Below, one piece after another: positions 1 to 9,440 of a stretch of 33,862 bases of DNA; the first letter of the stretch is position 1, and every line of letters begins with the position of its first letter. Source of the DNA: Gordonia sp. 'Campus' (GTDB lineage Bacteria > Actinomycetota > Actinomycetes > Mycobacteriales > Mycobacteriaceae). The notes beneath the pieces are model-generated. The model saw only the letters and a list, made by a program, of their open reading frames with translations. It did not search any database and had not been told where the DNA came from. A program made the translations under genes and the position numbers. The stretch covers positions 1 to 33,862 of the forward strand of contig NZ_JAKOIW010000015.1 of the NCBI RefSeq assembly GCF_022206305.1, read 5' to 3'.

Positions 1-1
1 C

Positions 2-1504
2 GCGGAGGCACCGCCCCGCCCTGAGGCACCCTCGCGTCCCGACGCACCCGCGCATCCGGAGTCGCCACGGCGACCCGCCCCGCCGCGCGTGACCCCGCCT
101 CCGCCTGCCCCGCGGTCGGTGACCCCGCAGCCTGCGCAGCCGCGGAGTGCGCCCGTCGAGGAGGACGACCTCGACACCGACTTCACGATGGCCCGCCCGG
201 GCGCGTACACCCCGTCGTACCGCGACGAGGCCGGTCATGACGACGTCCGGACCCGCCCGTCGCAGGCTCATGGGTCCGAGTCGCCGGACGACGACTGGTG
301 GCCCGGGGTCGACGATGTCGAGCCGGCCCAACAGACCCGGCGCCCGCCGCGCCGCAACCGCAAGAAGCGACGCATGGTCCTGGTGCTCGCCCTGGTGTTC
401 ATGCTGGCGCTGATCACCGGCGTGGGCTACTACGGACTGCGGGCCACCGGAATGCTCGAGTCGCGCAAGGACTATTCCACCGCCGCGGGCGCGGGTGATG
501 TCGTCGTCGACATCCCCGACGACTCGACGCTCGCCGACTTCGGACGCATCCTCGTCGACGCCGATGTGGTCGGCAGCGTGCGCGCATTCGTCGACGCCGC
601 CGACGGCCAGCCCATCTCGGGCGGCCTCTACAAGATGCGCACCCAGATCCCCGCCAGCACGGCTGTCGAGATGCTGACCGACGACGGGGCACAGCACCGC
701 GTCGGTCGCGTGGTGATCCCGCCGGGCCTTCAGCTCGACTCCAAGACCGGTGTCGACGGCAAGGTCACGCCGGGCATTTTCCAGCTCATCGAGAACGCGA
801 CCTCGTTCTCTGTCAACGGACAGCAGGAAGGTGTCACCGTCGCCGACCTCGAGAAGGCGGCCGCCGGGGCGACCCCGGAGGAGCTCGGCGTGCCGGAGTG
901 GGCACGGCGCAACGTCGTCGAGATGACCGGTGACCATCGGCGCATCGAGGGCCTCATCGCACCGACGACATGGGAACGCGTCGAGCCGGACCACACCGCG
1001 ACCCAGATCCTGCAGGAGATGATCTCCCAGAGCGGAACGATGTTCCAGCAGTGGGGTCTCGTGGATCGCAACAACTCCGGGCTCGATCCATATCAGACGC
1101 TGATCGCCGCTTCGATCGTGGAACGCGAGGTGCGCCACGTCGAGGACGCGCCGAAGGTCGCACGCGTGATCCGCAACCGGCTCGATCGGGATCAGTTGTT
1201 GCAGATGGACTCGACGCAGAACTACACCGCCGACATCACCAACATCGACGTGCACGGTGAGGCGTACAAGGCCGACAACGAGTGGAACACCTACCGGTAC
1301 AAGGGGTTACCGCCGACCCCGATCGCCGCGGTTGGCGTGCCCGCGCTGGAGGCGATGCTCGATCCGGCACCGGGTTCCTGGCTGTACTTCGTGACCGTCG
1401 ACACCGCCGGGACCACGCTGTTCGCCGACACCTTCGAAGAACACAAGCGCAATCGCGAGGTCGCCTGCCGGAACAAGCTGGTGGCCACGGGATGTAGTCA
1501 GTGA
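2..1504 (+). CDS. mltG: Endolytic transglycosylase MltG (YceG-like), 5'-truncated by window edge
   Basis: MltG cleaves nascent peptidoglycan glycan strands at the outer face of the cytoplasmic membrane and is thought to set strand length. The frame is open to the window edge, so the true start lies upstream; the GTG at 89 is internal to a Pro-rich stretch and is not taken as the start. Seen: a long Pro/Arg/Asp-rich cytoplasmic tail, a basic patch (RRNRKKRR), one membrane segment coded from about 374 to 440, then the YceG domain. The catalytic Glu is in ASIVERE (codon 1121-1123), followed by the conserved MDSTQNY and LPPTPI motifs. The C-terminal part is complete and ends in CRNKLVATGCSQ. The stop overlaps the aroE GTG by 4 bases, so the two are probably translationally coupled. 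In M. tuberculosis the equivalent (Rv2553c) also precedes aroE. Confidence 0.93.
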   Translation, partial: AEAPPRPEAPSRPDAPAHPESPRRPAPPRVTPPPPAPRSVTPQPAQPRSAPVEEDDLDTDFTMARPGAYTPSYRDEAGHDDVRTRPSQAHGSESPDDDWWPGVDDVEPAQQTRRPPRRNRKKRRMVLVLALVFMLALITGVGYYGLRATGMLESRKDYSTAAGAGDVVVDIPDDSTLADFGRILVDADVVGSVRAFVDAADGQPISGGLYKMRTQIPASTAVEMLTDDGAQHRVGRVVIPPGLQLDSKTGVDGKVTPGIFQLIENATSFSVNGQQEGVTVADLEKAAAGATPEELGVPEWARRNVVEMTGDHRRIEGLIAPTTWERVEPDHTATQILQEMISQSGTMFQQWGLVDRNNSGLDPYQTLIAASIVEREVRHVEDAPKVARVIRNRLDRDQLLQMDSTQNYTADITNIDVHGEAYKADNEWNTYRYKGLPPTPIAAVGVPALEAMLDPAPGSWLYFVTVDTAGTTLFADTFEEHKRNREVACRNKLVATGCSQ

Positions 1505-2391
1505 GCAGCGTGCCTGTCGTGAACACCGCGCCCGTCCACACCCGTTCGCCGTACGGCGATCACCGTCGCGCAGCGGTTCTCGGCTCTCCGATCGCACATT
1601 CACGTTCGCCGCGTGTGCATCTCGCGGCGTACCGCGCGCTCGGGCTCCACGACTGGGGTTACGACCGCATCGAGTGCACGGCCGAGCAATTGCCCGACGT
1701 CGTCTCCGGGGCCGATCCCGACTTCATCGGTTTCTCGGTCACGATGCCCAACAAGCTGGCGGCGCTGGCGTTCGCCTCGGAACGGACCGAGCGTGCCGAG
1801 CTCGTCGGCTCGGCCAACACCCTGGTGCGGATCGAGGGCGGGTGGCGGGCCGACTGCACCGATGTCGACGGGATGGCCGGGGCGCTGACCGATCTCGCCG
1901 TCGATGCCGACATCGCCGCCGGGGCGGCGCCGATCGCCGTCGTCGTCGGGGCCGGCGGGACCGCGCTGCCGACGGTTCTGGCGCTCGCCGGTGCGGGCGT
2001 CACCGACCTCACCGTCGTCGCGCGTGATTCCGGACGCGCGACACCGGTTCTCGCGTTGTGTGAGCGACTGGGGATCGCCGGCCGCGTGTCCGCGTTCGAG
2101 CCCGGCCCCGAGCTGGATCGCGTCTGCAGCGGCGCGGCCGTGGTCGTGTCGACGGTGCCGGCCGAGGCGGCCGCGACGCTGGCGCCTTCGGTGGCGCTCG
2201 CGCCCAAAGTCGTCGATGTGATCTACGACCCGTGGCCGACGCCGCTCGCGACCACCGTGGGCGCCGCCGGCGGGCGGGTCGTCGGGGGATTGGTCATGCT
2301 CGTCAACCAGGCCTTTCGTCAGGTCGAACTGTTCACCGGACTGCCTGCCCCTCGCGATGTGATGGTCGAGGCGCTCACCGCCGCCGGCTGA
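1501..2391 (+). CDS. aroE: Shikimate dehydrogenase (NADP+)
   Basis: Reduces 3-dehydroshikimate to shikimate with NADPH, the fourth step of the shikimate pathway, in the cytosol. 296 residues, a usual length. The N-terminal substrate domain shows LGSPIAHSRSP (about 27-37), which binds shikimate, and VTMPNK with the catalytic Lys at 85. DCTDVDG supplies the catalytic Asp near 121. The glycine-rich VVGAGGTALP (around 150) is the dinucleotide-binding loop, and GGLVMLVNQAF near the end closes the active site. The GTG at 1501 overlaps the mltG stop (GTGA). The N-terminal 20 residues are probably a poorly conserved extension. It lies upstream of aroC, aroK and aroB, with a small peptidase gene between. 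Confidence 0.95.
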   Translation: MSSVPVVNTAPVHTRSPYGDHRRAAVLGSPIAHSRSPRVHLAAYRALGLHDWGYDRIECTAEQLPDVVSGADPDFIGFSVTMPNKLAALAFASERTERAELVGSANTLVRIEGGWRADCTDVDGMAGALTDLAVDADIAAGAAPIAVVVGAGGTALPTVLALAGAGVTDLTVVARDSGRATPVLALCERLGIAGRVSAFEPGPELDRVCSGAAVVVSTVPAEAAATLAPSVALAPKVVDVIYDPWPTPLATTVGAAGGRVVGGLVMLVNQAFRQVELFTGLPAPRDVMVEALTAAG

Positions 2392-2472
2392 TCGGTTCCC
2401 GGACGCTCCCCAGGCCTCGTCGGTTGGGGATGGACGCCGCGAGGTGTCGGCCGCGGGCGGGACCCTTCGTCG

Positions 2473-2868
2473 ATGACCGAGTTGTCGATCCTGGTGTGGC
2501 TGATCGCCGTCGCGGACACCGATGCGCGCACCCTGCGAATCCCCAACCGCCTCGTCTGGCCGGGAATCTGGGCGGTGGCGGTGGTGGGTGTCGTGCACCC
2601 GGAACCCGCAGTGGCCGCCGTCGTCGCCGCCGCGCCGTACGCGCTGTGCTTCGGCAGACGCTGGTGTGGGGGTGGTGACGTCAAGCTCGCCGCGGTCTGC
2701 GGCGGTCTCACCCTGAGGTGGGACGCGGCGCTGCTCATGGTCGCGGTGGCCGCGTCGTTGTCACTGGGCATCAGCGCGTACAGGGCTGTGACCCGCCGAG
2801 ACACCGCCGCCCACGCCCACGGGCCGGTCCTCGTCGCCGCGACCGTGGTCGTCGCAGGCCTGCTGTGA
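2473..2868 (+). CDS. A24-type prepilin peptidase (CpaA/TadV-like), small
   Basis: 131 residues, very hydrophobic, with four or so membrane segments. Two motifs identify an aspartic peptidase of family A24: an Asp-containing [13 protein letters not shown] near the N-terminus and GGGDVKLA near residue 66 (the GxGD motif). These carry the two catalytic aspartates of enzymes that cleave prepilin leader peptides at the membrane. It lacks the N-terminal methyltransferase domain of full PilD and resembles the Tad-pilus type. M. tuberculosis has a comparable gene (Rv2551c) at the same place. No pilin, Tad ATPase or other pilus gene is in the window, so the substrate is unknown. The ATG at 2473 has no clear Shine-Dalgarno and no in-frame start was found nearby upstream. 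Confidence 0.8.
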   Translation: MTELSILVWLIAVADTDARTLRIPNRLVWPGIWAVAVVGVVHPEPAVAAVVAAAPYALCFGRRWCGGGDVKLAAVCGGLTLRWDAALLMVAVAASLSLGISAYRAVTRRDTAAHAHGPVLVAATVVVAGLL

Positions 2869-2924
2869 GGTCTCGTCGGCGCCGCCGTCGGCCCGGCCGG
2901 ACCCGCATGGAACAATCGATCACT

Positions 2925-4111
2925 GTGTTGCGCTGGATAACTGCCGGAGAATCCCACGGACCTGCCCTGGTCGCCATCGTCGAGGGCATGGTGGCCGGTG
3001 TCGAGGTCACCTCATCGGACATCGCCGAACAGCTGGCGCGCCGGCGCCTGGGCTACGGCCGTGGTGCGCGGATGAAGTTCGAGGCCGACAAGGTCACGGT
3101 GCTCGGTGGCGTCCGCCACGGCGAGACCATGGGCGGTCCGGTCGCGATCGAGATCGGCAACACCGAGTGGCCCAAGTGGGAGACCGTGATGGCGGCCGAC
3201 CCGGTCGACGCCGCCGAACTCGAGGGCAGCGCCCGCAACGCGCCGCTCACCCGTCCCCGGCCCGGGCATGCGGACTACTCCGGAATGCTCAAGTACGGTT
3301 TCGACGACGCCCGACCGGTGCTCGAGCGGGCCAGTGCCCGCGAGACCGCCGCGCGTGTGGCCGCCGGTACGGTCGCCCGGAACTTCCTCCGGCAGGTGCT
3401 CGGCATCGACGTCGTCTCCCATGTCATCTCGATCGGCGCCAGCGATCCCTACGTCGGTCCGCCGCCGCGCATCTCCGACCTCGAGGCCATCGACGCCAGC
3501 CCGGTCCGGGCGTTCGACGCCGACGCCGAGGCGTCGATGATCGCCGAGATCGAGGCTGCGAAGAAGGACGGCGACACCCTCGGCGGCGTCGTGGAGATCG
3601 TCGCGACCGGTGTGCCGGTCGGCCTCGGGTCCCATGTCAGCGGTGAGACGCGTCTGGACGCACGCCTGGCCGCGGCCCTCATGGGTATCCAGGCGATGAA
3701 GGGCGTCGAGGTGGGCGACGGCTTCACCACCGCCCGGCGCCGCGGCAGCGAGGCGCACGACGAGATGGTCCCCGGTGCCGACGGCGTCCTGCGGTCGACC
3801 AACCGCGCGGGCGGCCTCGAAGGCGGCATGACCAACGGCGAGGACCTGCGGGTTCGGGTGGCGATGAAGCCCATCTCGACGGTGCCGCGCGCGCTCTCGA
3901 CGGTCGACATGGCCACGGGGGAGACCGCGAGCGCCATCCACCAGCGTTCCGACGTGTGCGCCGTGCCCGCTGCCGGTGTCGTGGCCGAGGCGATGGTCGC
4001 GCTGGTCGTCGCGCAGGCCGCGCTCGAGAAGTTCGGGGGCGACTCGGTCACCGAGACCGCGGCCAACCTCCGCGCCTACCTGACCGCCGTCGAGGCGCGG
4101 CCGCCGCGCGC

Positions 4112-4115
<4 letters not shown>
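2925..4115 (+). CDS. aroC: Chorismate synthase
   Basis: Converts 5-enolpyruvylshikimate 3-phosphate to chorismate with reduced FMN, the last common step to aromatic amino acids, folate and menaquinone. All three family signatures are present: [14 protein letters not shown] at the N-terminus, [15 protein letters not shown] about a third of the way in, and [16 protein letters not shown] near the C-terminus. The His of GESHG and the His of RPRPGHAD match the two catalytic histidines of the family. The GTG at 2925 gives a protein starting [12 protein letters not shown], the start used in M. tuberculosis (396 residues here). An in-frame ATG at 2907 would add six residues (MEQSIT) and cannot be excluded; neither has a convincing Shine-Dalgarno. 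The stop overlaps the aroK ATG (ATGA). Confidence 0.95.
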
Positions 4116-5832
<1,717 letters not shown>

Positions 5833-5874
5833 CCGCCGTACCGCTCCAGCCGCTGGTCGCCTCGGGCTGCGTCA

Positions 5875-5904
5875 CCCGTCGCGGTCGATTCCGACCGCGA
5901 CGGG
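5875..5904. terminator. Perfect hairpin, bidirectional terminator between convergent genes
   Basis: A 13-bp perfect stem (5875-5887 pairing with 5892-5904) with the 4-base loop ATTC. It lies between the aroB stop and the end of the reverse-strand membrane protein, whose stop codon starts two bases beyond the stem. There is no long T-run on either side, as is usual for actinobacterial terminators. Its symmetry would let it serve both strands. Confidence 0.75.
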
Positions 5905-5905
5905 C

Positions 5906-6445
5906 TCACCGGATCTGCTGGGTCGGCGCGTCGTCGGCGGTGGTGTCGCGACGAGTGCCGTCACCGTGATCCGCGTGCCGATCCTCGTGGACCGACCAGT
6001 CGTCGTCGGTGGCGTTCTTGTTCTGATCGCGTCGGACGAGGAAGCGGCCGATCGCGGCACCCACGAAGGCCGGGACGAAGACGAGCAGAGCGGTGAACGA
6101 GGCCCCCGCGATCAGTTCGATGAACAGGCTGGCCTGGCCGATGCCGGCGAGCACGACGGTGCCGAGGATCCAGGAGATCAGGCCGGCGAGCACACCCGCC
6201 AGAACGCCTGCCTGCAGCCACCGGACCGTCAGATCCTCGTAGTCGTCGGGATCGGGGTTGGCGCGGGCGTCGCGGATCCCGTCGTAGCCACCCCACAGCA
6301 GGGCCACGAGGACGACGGCGGCGATGGCGATGGTCCGCCAGATGGTGGAGTTCAGGGGAGCCTGCACCACCGCCACACCGAGCAACACACGGGCGAGGAC
6401 GTGAACGGCGGTCATCGTCAGACCGCGCACCAACCACGAAGACAT
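5906..6445 (-). CDS. Conserved membrane protein (Rv2536-like position)
   Basis: Unknown function. 179 residues from the ATG at 6445. Four membrane segments are seen: around TAVHVLARVLLGVAVV, WRTIAIAAVVLVALLWGGY, a segment rich in Gly/Leu/Ala (AGVLAGVLAGLISWILGTVV), and SFTALLVFVPAFVGAAIG. A charged, Asp/His/Arg-rich C-terminal tail ends in DDAPTQQIR and should be cytosolic. The loop DGIRDARANPDPDDYEDLT is conserved-looking. It is divergent from pepQ, like the M. tuberculosis Rv2536 gene, which also lies between the aro genes and pepQ. An upstream ATG at 6454 is possible, but a TAGTAT box at 6458-6453 ends seven bases before the 6445 ATG, which fits a leaderless mRNA starting there. Confidence 0.75.
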   Translation of the reverse strand: MSSWLVRGLTMTAVHVLARVLLGVAVVQAPLNSTIWRTIAIAAVVLVALLWGGYDGIRDARANPDPDDYEDLTVRWLQAGVLAGVLAGLISWILGTVVLAGIGQASLFIELIAGASFTALLVFVPAFVGAAIGRFLVRRDQNKNATDDDWSVHEDRHADHGDGTRRDTTADDAPTQQIR

Positions 6446-6452
6446 GCGCGTC

Positions 6453-6458
6453 ATACTA
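6453..6458 (-). promoter_or_regulatory. -10 box (TAGTAT) for the membrane protein, leaderless
   Basis: TAGTAT on the reverse strand matches the mycobacterial-type TANNNT -10. The expected transcription start, about seven bases further on, falls on the ATG at 6445. No clear -35 was seen. The box overlaps the alternative ATG at 6454, which argues against that start. Confidence 0.5.
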
Positions 6459-6526
6459 CGCACCACGGTGGTGACTGCGGACACACCTGGTCGATGTCGC
6501 GGTTCGCCCGGGGCGAGCACTCGCCG

Positions 6527-6532
6527 TAGCGT
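6527..6532 (+). promoter_or_regulatory. -10 box (TAGCGT) for pepQ, leaderless
   Basis: TAGCGT matches TANNNT and is followed by six bases and then the pepQ GTG at 6539, the usual -10 to +1 distance. The mRNA would start at or next to the G of the GTG. There is no Shine-Dalgarno upstream of pepQ, which agrees with leaderless initiation. Confidence 0.5.
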
Positions 6533-6538
6533 GGCAGG

Positions 6539-7648
6539 GTGCCGATCATCCACGACACCGCAGGCCGCCGTGACCGCCTCCGGTCGCAATTGAGATCCGC
6601 CGACGAGCCGGTCGCGGCTCTCGTCGTCTCCGACCTGGTCAATGTCCGATATCTGACCGGGTTCACCGGTTCGAACGCGGCCGTCCTGATCGACGCCGAC
6701 GATCCGTCGGCCGACCGGGTGGCCACCGATGGCCGGTACATCACCCAGGTCGCCGCCCAGGTGCCCGACATCGCACCGGTCATCGAGCGGGCCTGCGTCC
6801 CGGCTCTCGTCGAACACGCCCGTGCGGCCGGCGCGCGGCGCATCGGCTTCGAGGCCGACACCGAGACGGTCGCGGCGCACCGTGCGCTGGCCGCCACGCT
6901 CGACGGGTCGGGCGTCGAGCTCGTCGGGCTGTCCGGGATCGTGCAGCGCCTGCGCGCGGTCAAGGACGCGGACGAGGTCGCCCTCCTGCGGGCGGCATGC
7001 GCCATCGGCGACGCGGCACTGGCGGCGATCATCGCCGACGGTGTCCTGCGTGCCGGTACCACCGAACGGGAGGCCGCGCGGGCACTCGAGTGGGAGATGT
7101 ACCGGCTCGGCGCGGACGGGATCGCCTTCGAGACCATCGTCGCCGCGGGCGCTCACTCGGCGATCCCGCATCACCGGCCCACGCACACCGCGCTGGCCGA
7201 CGGCGACTTCGTCAAGATCGATTTCGGCGCCGTCGTCGCCGGATACCACTCGGACATGACCCGCACGTTCGTCCTGCGCCGTGCGGCGGACTGGCAACGC
7301 GACCTCTACGACCTCGTTGCCACCGCACAGGAGGCGGGCCGTGACGCCCTCGTCCCCGGAGCCGAGCTGCGGGCCGTCGACGCCGCGGCCCGCGACGTCA
7401 TCGCCGACGCGGGTCGGGGCGAGTATTACGTGCACGGCCTGGGCCACGGGGTGGGGCTGGAGATCCACGAAGCGCCGGGAATCGGCAAACTCGCGGCGGG
7501 TACACTGCCTTGCGGTGCAGCGGTCACCGTGGAGCCCGGTGTGTACCTGCCCGGATGGGGCGGGGTCCGGATCGAGGACACACTGGTGGTCACCGAGGGT
7601 GGCCCCGACCTGCTGACCGCCACCGACAAGACATTCACCGTCATCTGA
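6539..7648 (+). CDS. pepQ: Xaa-Pro aminopeptidase/dipeptidase (M24 family)
   Basis: Metallopeptidase that removes residues before proline; cytosolic. 369 residues. The N-terminal creatinase-like domain (about 1-135, with NVRYLTGFTGSNA) is followed by the pita-bread catalytic domain. All metal ligands of the M24 fold are visible: the two Asp of DFGAVVAGYHSDMTRTF, the His of GLGHGVGLEIHEAPG, the Glu of VEPGVY and the Glu of GGVRIEDT. The GTG start at 6539 is supported by the -10 box placed for a leaderless mRNA. It is followed by efp after 21 bases, as in M. tuberculosis (Rv2535c-Rv2534c), so the two are probably co-transcribed. The precise dipeptide specificity cannot be read from sequence. 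Confidence 0.9.
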   Translation: MPIIHDTAGRRDRLRSQLRSADEPVAALVVSDLVNVRYLTGFTGSNAAVLIDADDPSADRVATDGRYITQVAAQVPDIAPVIERACVPALVEHARAAGARRIGFEADTETVAAHRALAATLDGSGVELVGLSGIVQRLRAVKDADEVALLRAACAIGDAALAAIIADGVLRAGTTEREAARALEWEMYRLGADGIAFETIVAAGAHSAIPHHRPTHTALADGDFVKIDFGAVVAGYHSDMTRTFVLRRAADWQRDLYDLVATAQEAGRDALVPGAELRAVDAAARDVIADAGRGEYYVHGLGHGVGLEIHEAPGIGKLAAGTLPCGAAVTVEPGVYLPGWGGVRIEDTLVVTEGGPDLLTATDKTFTVI

Positions 7649-7669
7649 CTGCAAGGGAACGAATACCAC

Positions 7670-8233
7670 ATGGCATCCACCGCCGACTTCAAGAACGGCC
7701 TCGTGCTGCGCATGGACGACCAGCTCTGGCAGATCATGGAGTTCCAGCACGTCAAGCCGGGCAAGGGCCCCGCGTTCGTGCGCACCAAGATCAAGAACGT
7801 GCTGAGCGGCAAGACCGTCGACAAGACCTTCAACGCAGGGGTCAAGGTCGAGACCGCGACCGTCGATCGTCGTGACATGACCTTCCTCTACAACGACGGC
7901 ACCGACTACGTGTTCATGGACTCGCAGGACTACGAGCAGTTCTCGCTCTCGCCGGCCACCGTCGGCGACGGCGCGCGCTTCCTGCTGGAGAACATGACCG
8001 TTCAGGTGTCGCTGAACGAGGGCAACCCGCTGTTCGTCGAATTGCCGGTCACCGTCGAGTTGATCGTCGCCCAGACCGATCCCGGCCTGCAGGGTGATCG
8101 CTCCACCGGCGGCACCAAGCCCGCCACCCTCGAGACCGGTGCCGAGATCCAGGTCCCGCTGTTCATCAACACCGGTGACAAGCTCAAGGTCGATTCGCGC
8201 GACGGCAGCTACCTCGGCCGCGTCAACTCCTGA
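7670..8233 (+). CDS. efp: Translation elongation factor P
   Basis: Binds ribosomes stalled at polyproline stretches, between the P and E sites, and promotes peptide bond formation. 187 residues, the standard length, with the KOW-like N-terminal domain and two OB domains ending in [10 protein letters not shown]. The loop that reaches the peptidyl-transferase centre is KPGKGPAF with Lys32 at its tip. E. coli modifies this Lys with EpmA/EpmB; no modification gene is seen here. An AAGGG ribosome-binding site lies at 7652-7656, rather far from the ATG. nusB starts three bases after the stop. Confidence 0.97.
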   Translation: MASTADFKNGLVLRMDDQLWQIMEFQHVKPGKGPAFVRTKIKNVLSGKTVDKTFNAGVKVETATVDRRDMTFLYNDGTDYVFMDSQDYEQFSLSPATVGDGARFLLENMTVQVSLNEGNPLFVELPVTVELIVAQTDPGLQGDRSTGGTKPATLETGAEIQVPLFINTGDKLKVDSRDGSYLGRVNS

Positions 8234-8236
8234 CCT

Positions 8237-8722
8237 GTGAAACAACCCGGAACCCGACACAAGGCGCGGCGTCGCGCCGTGGATCTGCTCTTCGAGGCGG
8301 AGGCCAAGGGCGTCAGTCCCGCGCAGCTGGTCACCGAGCGTCGTGAGTACGTCCGATCGGACGAGAGCGTCGGCTCGATCCACGACTACACGGCGACCGT
8401 GATCCAGGGGCTGGCCGACGATCAGTCCCAGATCGATGCGGTCATCTCGTCGTACCTGCGGGACTGGACCCTCGAACGGCTCCCCGCGGTCGACCGCGCC
8501 ATCATGCGCCTGGCGACGTGGGAGCTGTTCAACTCCCTCGACGTCGACACGATCGTCGTCGTCGACGAGGCGGTGGAGCTCGCCAAGGAGTTGTCCACCG
8601 ACGATTCGCCCGCCTTCGTCAACGGCGTGCTCGCGAAGATCGCCGAACTCGCCCCGCAGGTGCGGGCGGCTGCCGCGGCCGAGCCCGGCGGAGCCGCACC
8701 CGGGGGGCCGGAGAAGAACTGA
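8237..8722 (+). CDS. nusB: Transcription antitermination factor NusB
   Basis: All-helical RNA-binding protein that with NusE (S10) binds boxA of rRNA leaders and prevents premature termination. 161 residues. The N-terminal [18 protein letters not shown] is the basic RNA-binding helix, followed by [16 protein letters not shown] and the C-terminal [28 protein letters not shown], all typical of the family. The tail is Ala/Gly/Pro-rich and variable. It begins with GTG three bases after efp and has no own ribosome-binding site, so translation is probably coupled to efp. In M. tuberculosis nusB and pyrR are apart; here nusB is directly upstream of the pyr operon. Confidence 0.95.
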   Translation: MKQPGTRHKARRRAVDLLFEAEAKGVSPAQLVTERREYVRSDESVGSIHDYTATVIQGLADDQSQIDAVISSYLRDWTLERLPAVDRAIMRLATWELFNSLDVDTIVVVDEAVELAKELSTDDSPAFVNGVLAKIAELAPQVRAAAAAEPGGAAPGGPEKN

Positions 8723-8726
8723 TCCG

Positions 8727-8776
8727 CACCGGGTGTGGCGTAGGTCGCGGGAATTCGTCCGCGTCGCCGCCCGGTG
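8727..8776. other. Nested inverted repeats between nusB and the pyr promoter
   Basis: CACCGGG at 8727-8733 pairs with CCCGGTG at 8770-8776, and inside it CGCGG at 8746-8750 pairs with CCGCG at 8759-8763. The structure ends exactly before the pyrR -10 box. It may terminate nusB transcripts or be incidental in GC-rich DNA; no T-run follows. Confidence 0.3.
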
Positions 8777-8782
8777 TAGAGT
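8777..8782 (+). promoter_or_regulatory. -10 box (TAGAGT) of the pyr operon
   Basis: TAGAGT fits TANNNT. The predicted start near 8789 would give a leader of about 50 bases that begins just before the PyrR-binding hairpin. No convincing -35 hexamer is seen. Confidence 0.5.
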
Positions 8783-8796
8783 GTCGCGAGACAGAC

Positions 8797-8836
8797 ATCC
8801 TTTAACGATCCGTCCTGCGAGGCGGAGAAGGAGGTC
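8797..8836 (+). promoter_or_regulatory. PyrR-binding RNA hairpin overlapping the pyrR ribosome-binding site
   Basis: In the RNA, CCGUC at 8810-8814 pairs with GGCGG at 8821-8825 around the hexaloop CUGCGA (8815-8820), which matches the CNGNGA loop known for PyrR-binding sites. A purine/A-rich internal region separates this from a lower stem, CCUUU (8799-8803) with GAAGG (8827-8831). The lower stem includes part of the Shine-Dalgarno (8828-8834). Binding of PyrR with UMP/UTP should stabilise the hairpin and block ribosome access. Translational repression of this type is known for mycobacterial PyrR; here it is inferred from sequence and position. Confidence 0.8.
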
Positions 8837-8840
8837 GGCT

Positions 8841-9440
8841 TTGGCCAGCCCCGCTCCCAGGGTGCTGCTCGATGCCGCTGACGTGTCGCGCACGATTGCT
8901 CGTGTCGCGCACCAGGTGATCGAGAAGACTGCCCTGGACTCGCCCGACGCACCCCGCGTCGTTCTCATCGGAATCCCTACTCGCGGAACATCTCTGGCGA
9001 CCCGCCTGGGCGCCAGGATCGGCGAGTTCGCGGGCGTGGACGTGCCCGTGGGTTCCCTCGACATCACGCTCTACCGCGACGATCTCCGCGGCAAACCGCA
9101 CCGCCCGCTCGAACGGACCGTCGTGCCCGCCGGTGGCGTCGACAACGCCGTCGTGATCCTCGTCGACGACGTCCTGTTCTCGGGGCGGACCGTGCGCGCG
9201 GCGCTCGACGCGCTGCGCGACCTCGGACGTCCGGCCGCGGTACAGCTCGCGGTCCTCGTCGACCGCGGTCATCGCGAACTCCCGCTGCGCGCAGACTATG
9301 TCGGCAAGAACATCCCGACCGCCCGCGACGAACAGGTGTCGGTACATCTCGTCGAACACGACGGCGCCGACGAGGTCGTGCTGAGTTCCGCGTCCAATTC
9401 CTCTGCGTCTGATTCTCCTGCGACCGAGGGCGATTCGTGA
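8841..9440 (+). CDS. pyrR: Bifunctional pyr operon regulator / uracil phosphoribosyltransferase PyrR
   Basis: Senses uridine nucleotides and binds the pyr leader RNA; many members also make UMP from uracil and PRPP. 199 residues from a TTG at 8841. That start is chosen because a strong Shine-Dalgarno (AAGGAGG, 8828-8834) lies six bases upstream and because the homologous part starts a few residues later ([15 protein letters not shown]). IGIPTRG at about 43-49 and the PRPP-binding loop [14 protein letters not shown] at about 105-118 are intact, so both activities are plausible. The C-terminal tail is Ser-rich and variable. It is the first gene of the operon, overlaps pyrB by one base, and carries its own target site in its leader, which gives autoregulation. 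Confidence 0.95.
   Translation: MASPAPRVLLDAADVSRTIARVAHQVIEKTALDSPDAPRVVLIGIPTRGTSLATRLGARIGEFAGVDVPVGSLDITLYRDDLRGKPHRPLERTVVPAGGVDNAVVILVDDVLFSGRTVRAALDALRDLGRPAAVQLAVLVDRGHRELPLRADYVGKNIPTARDEQVSVHLVEHDGADEVVLSSASNSSASDSPATEGDS

Noticed and set aside
5906..9067. Very long open frame on the reverse strand (over 1000 codons)
   Set aside because: Only its last part (from 6445 down) is a real gene. The rest is antisense to pepQ, efp, nusB and pyrR, whose protein motifs are unmistakable; long antisense frames are expected at this G+C.
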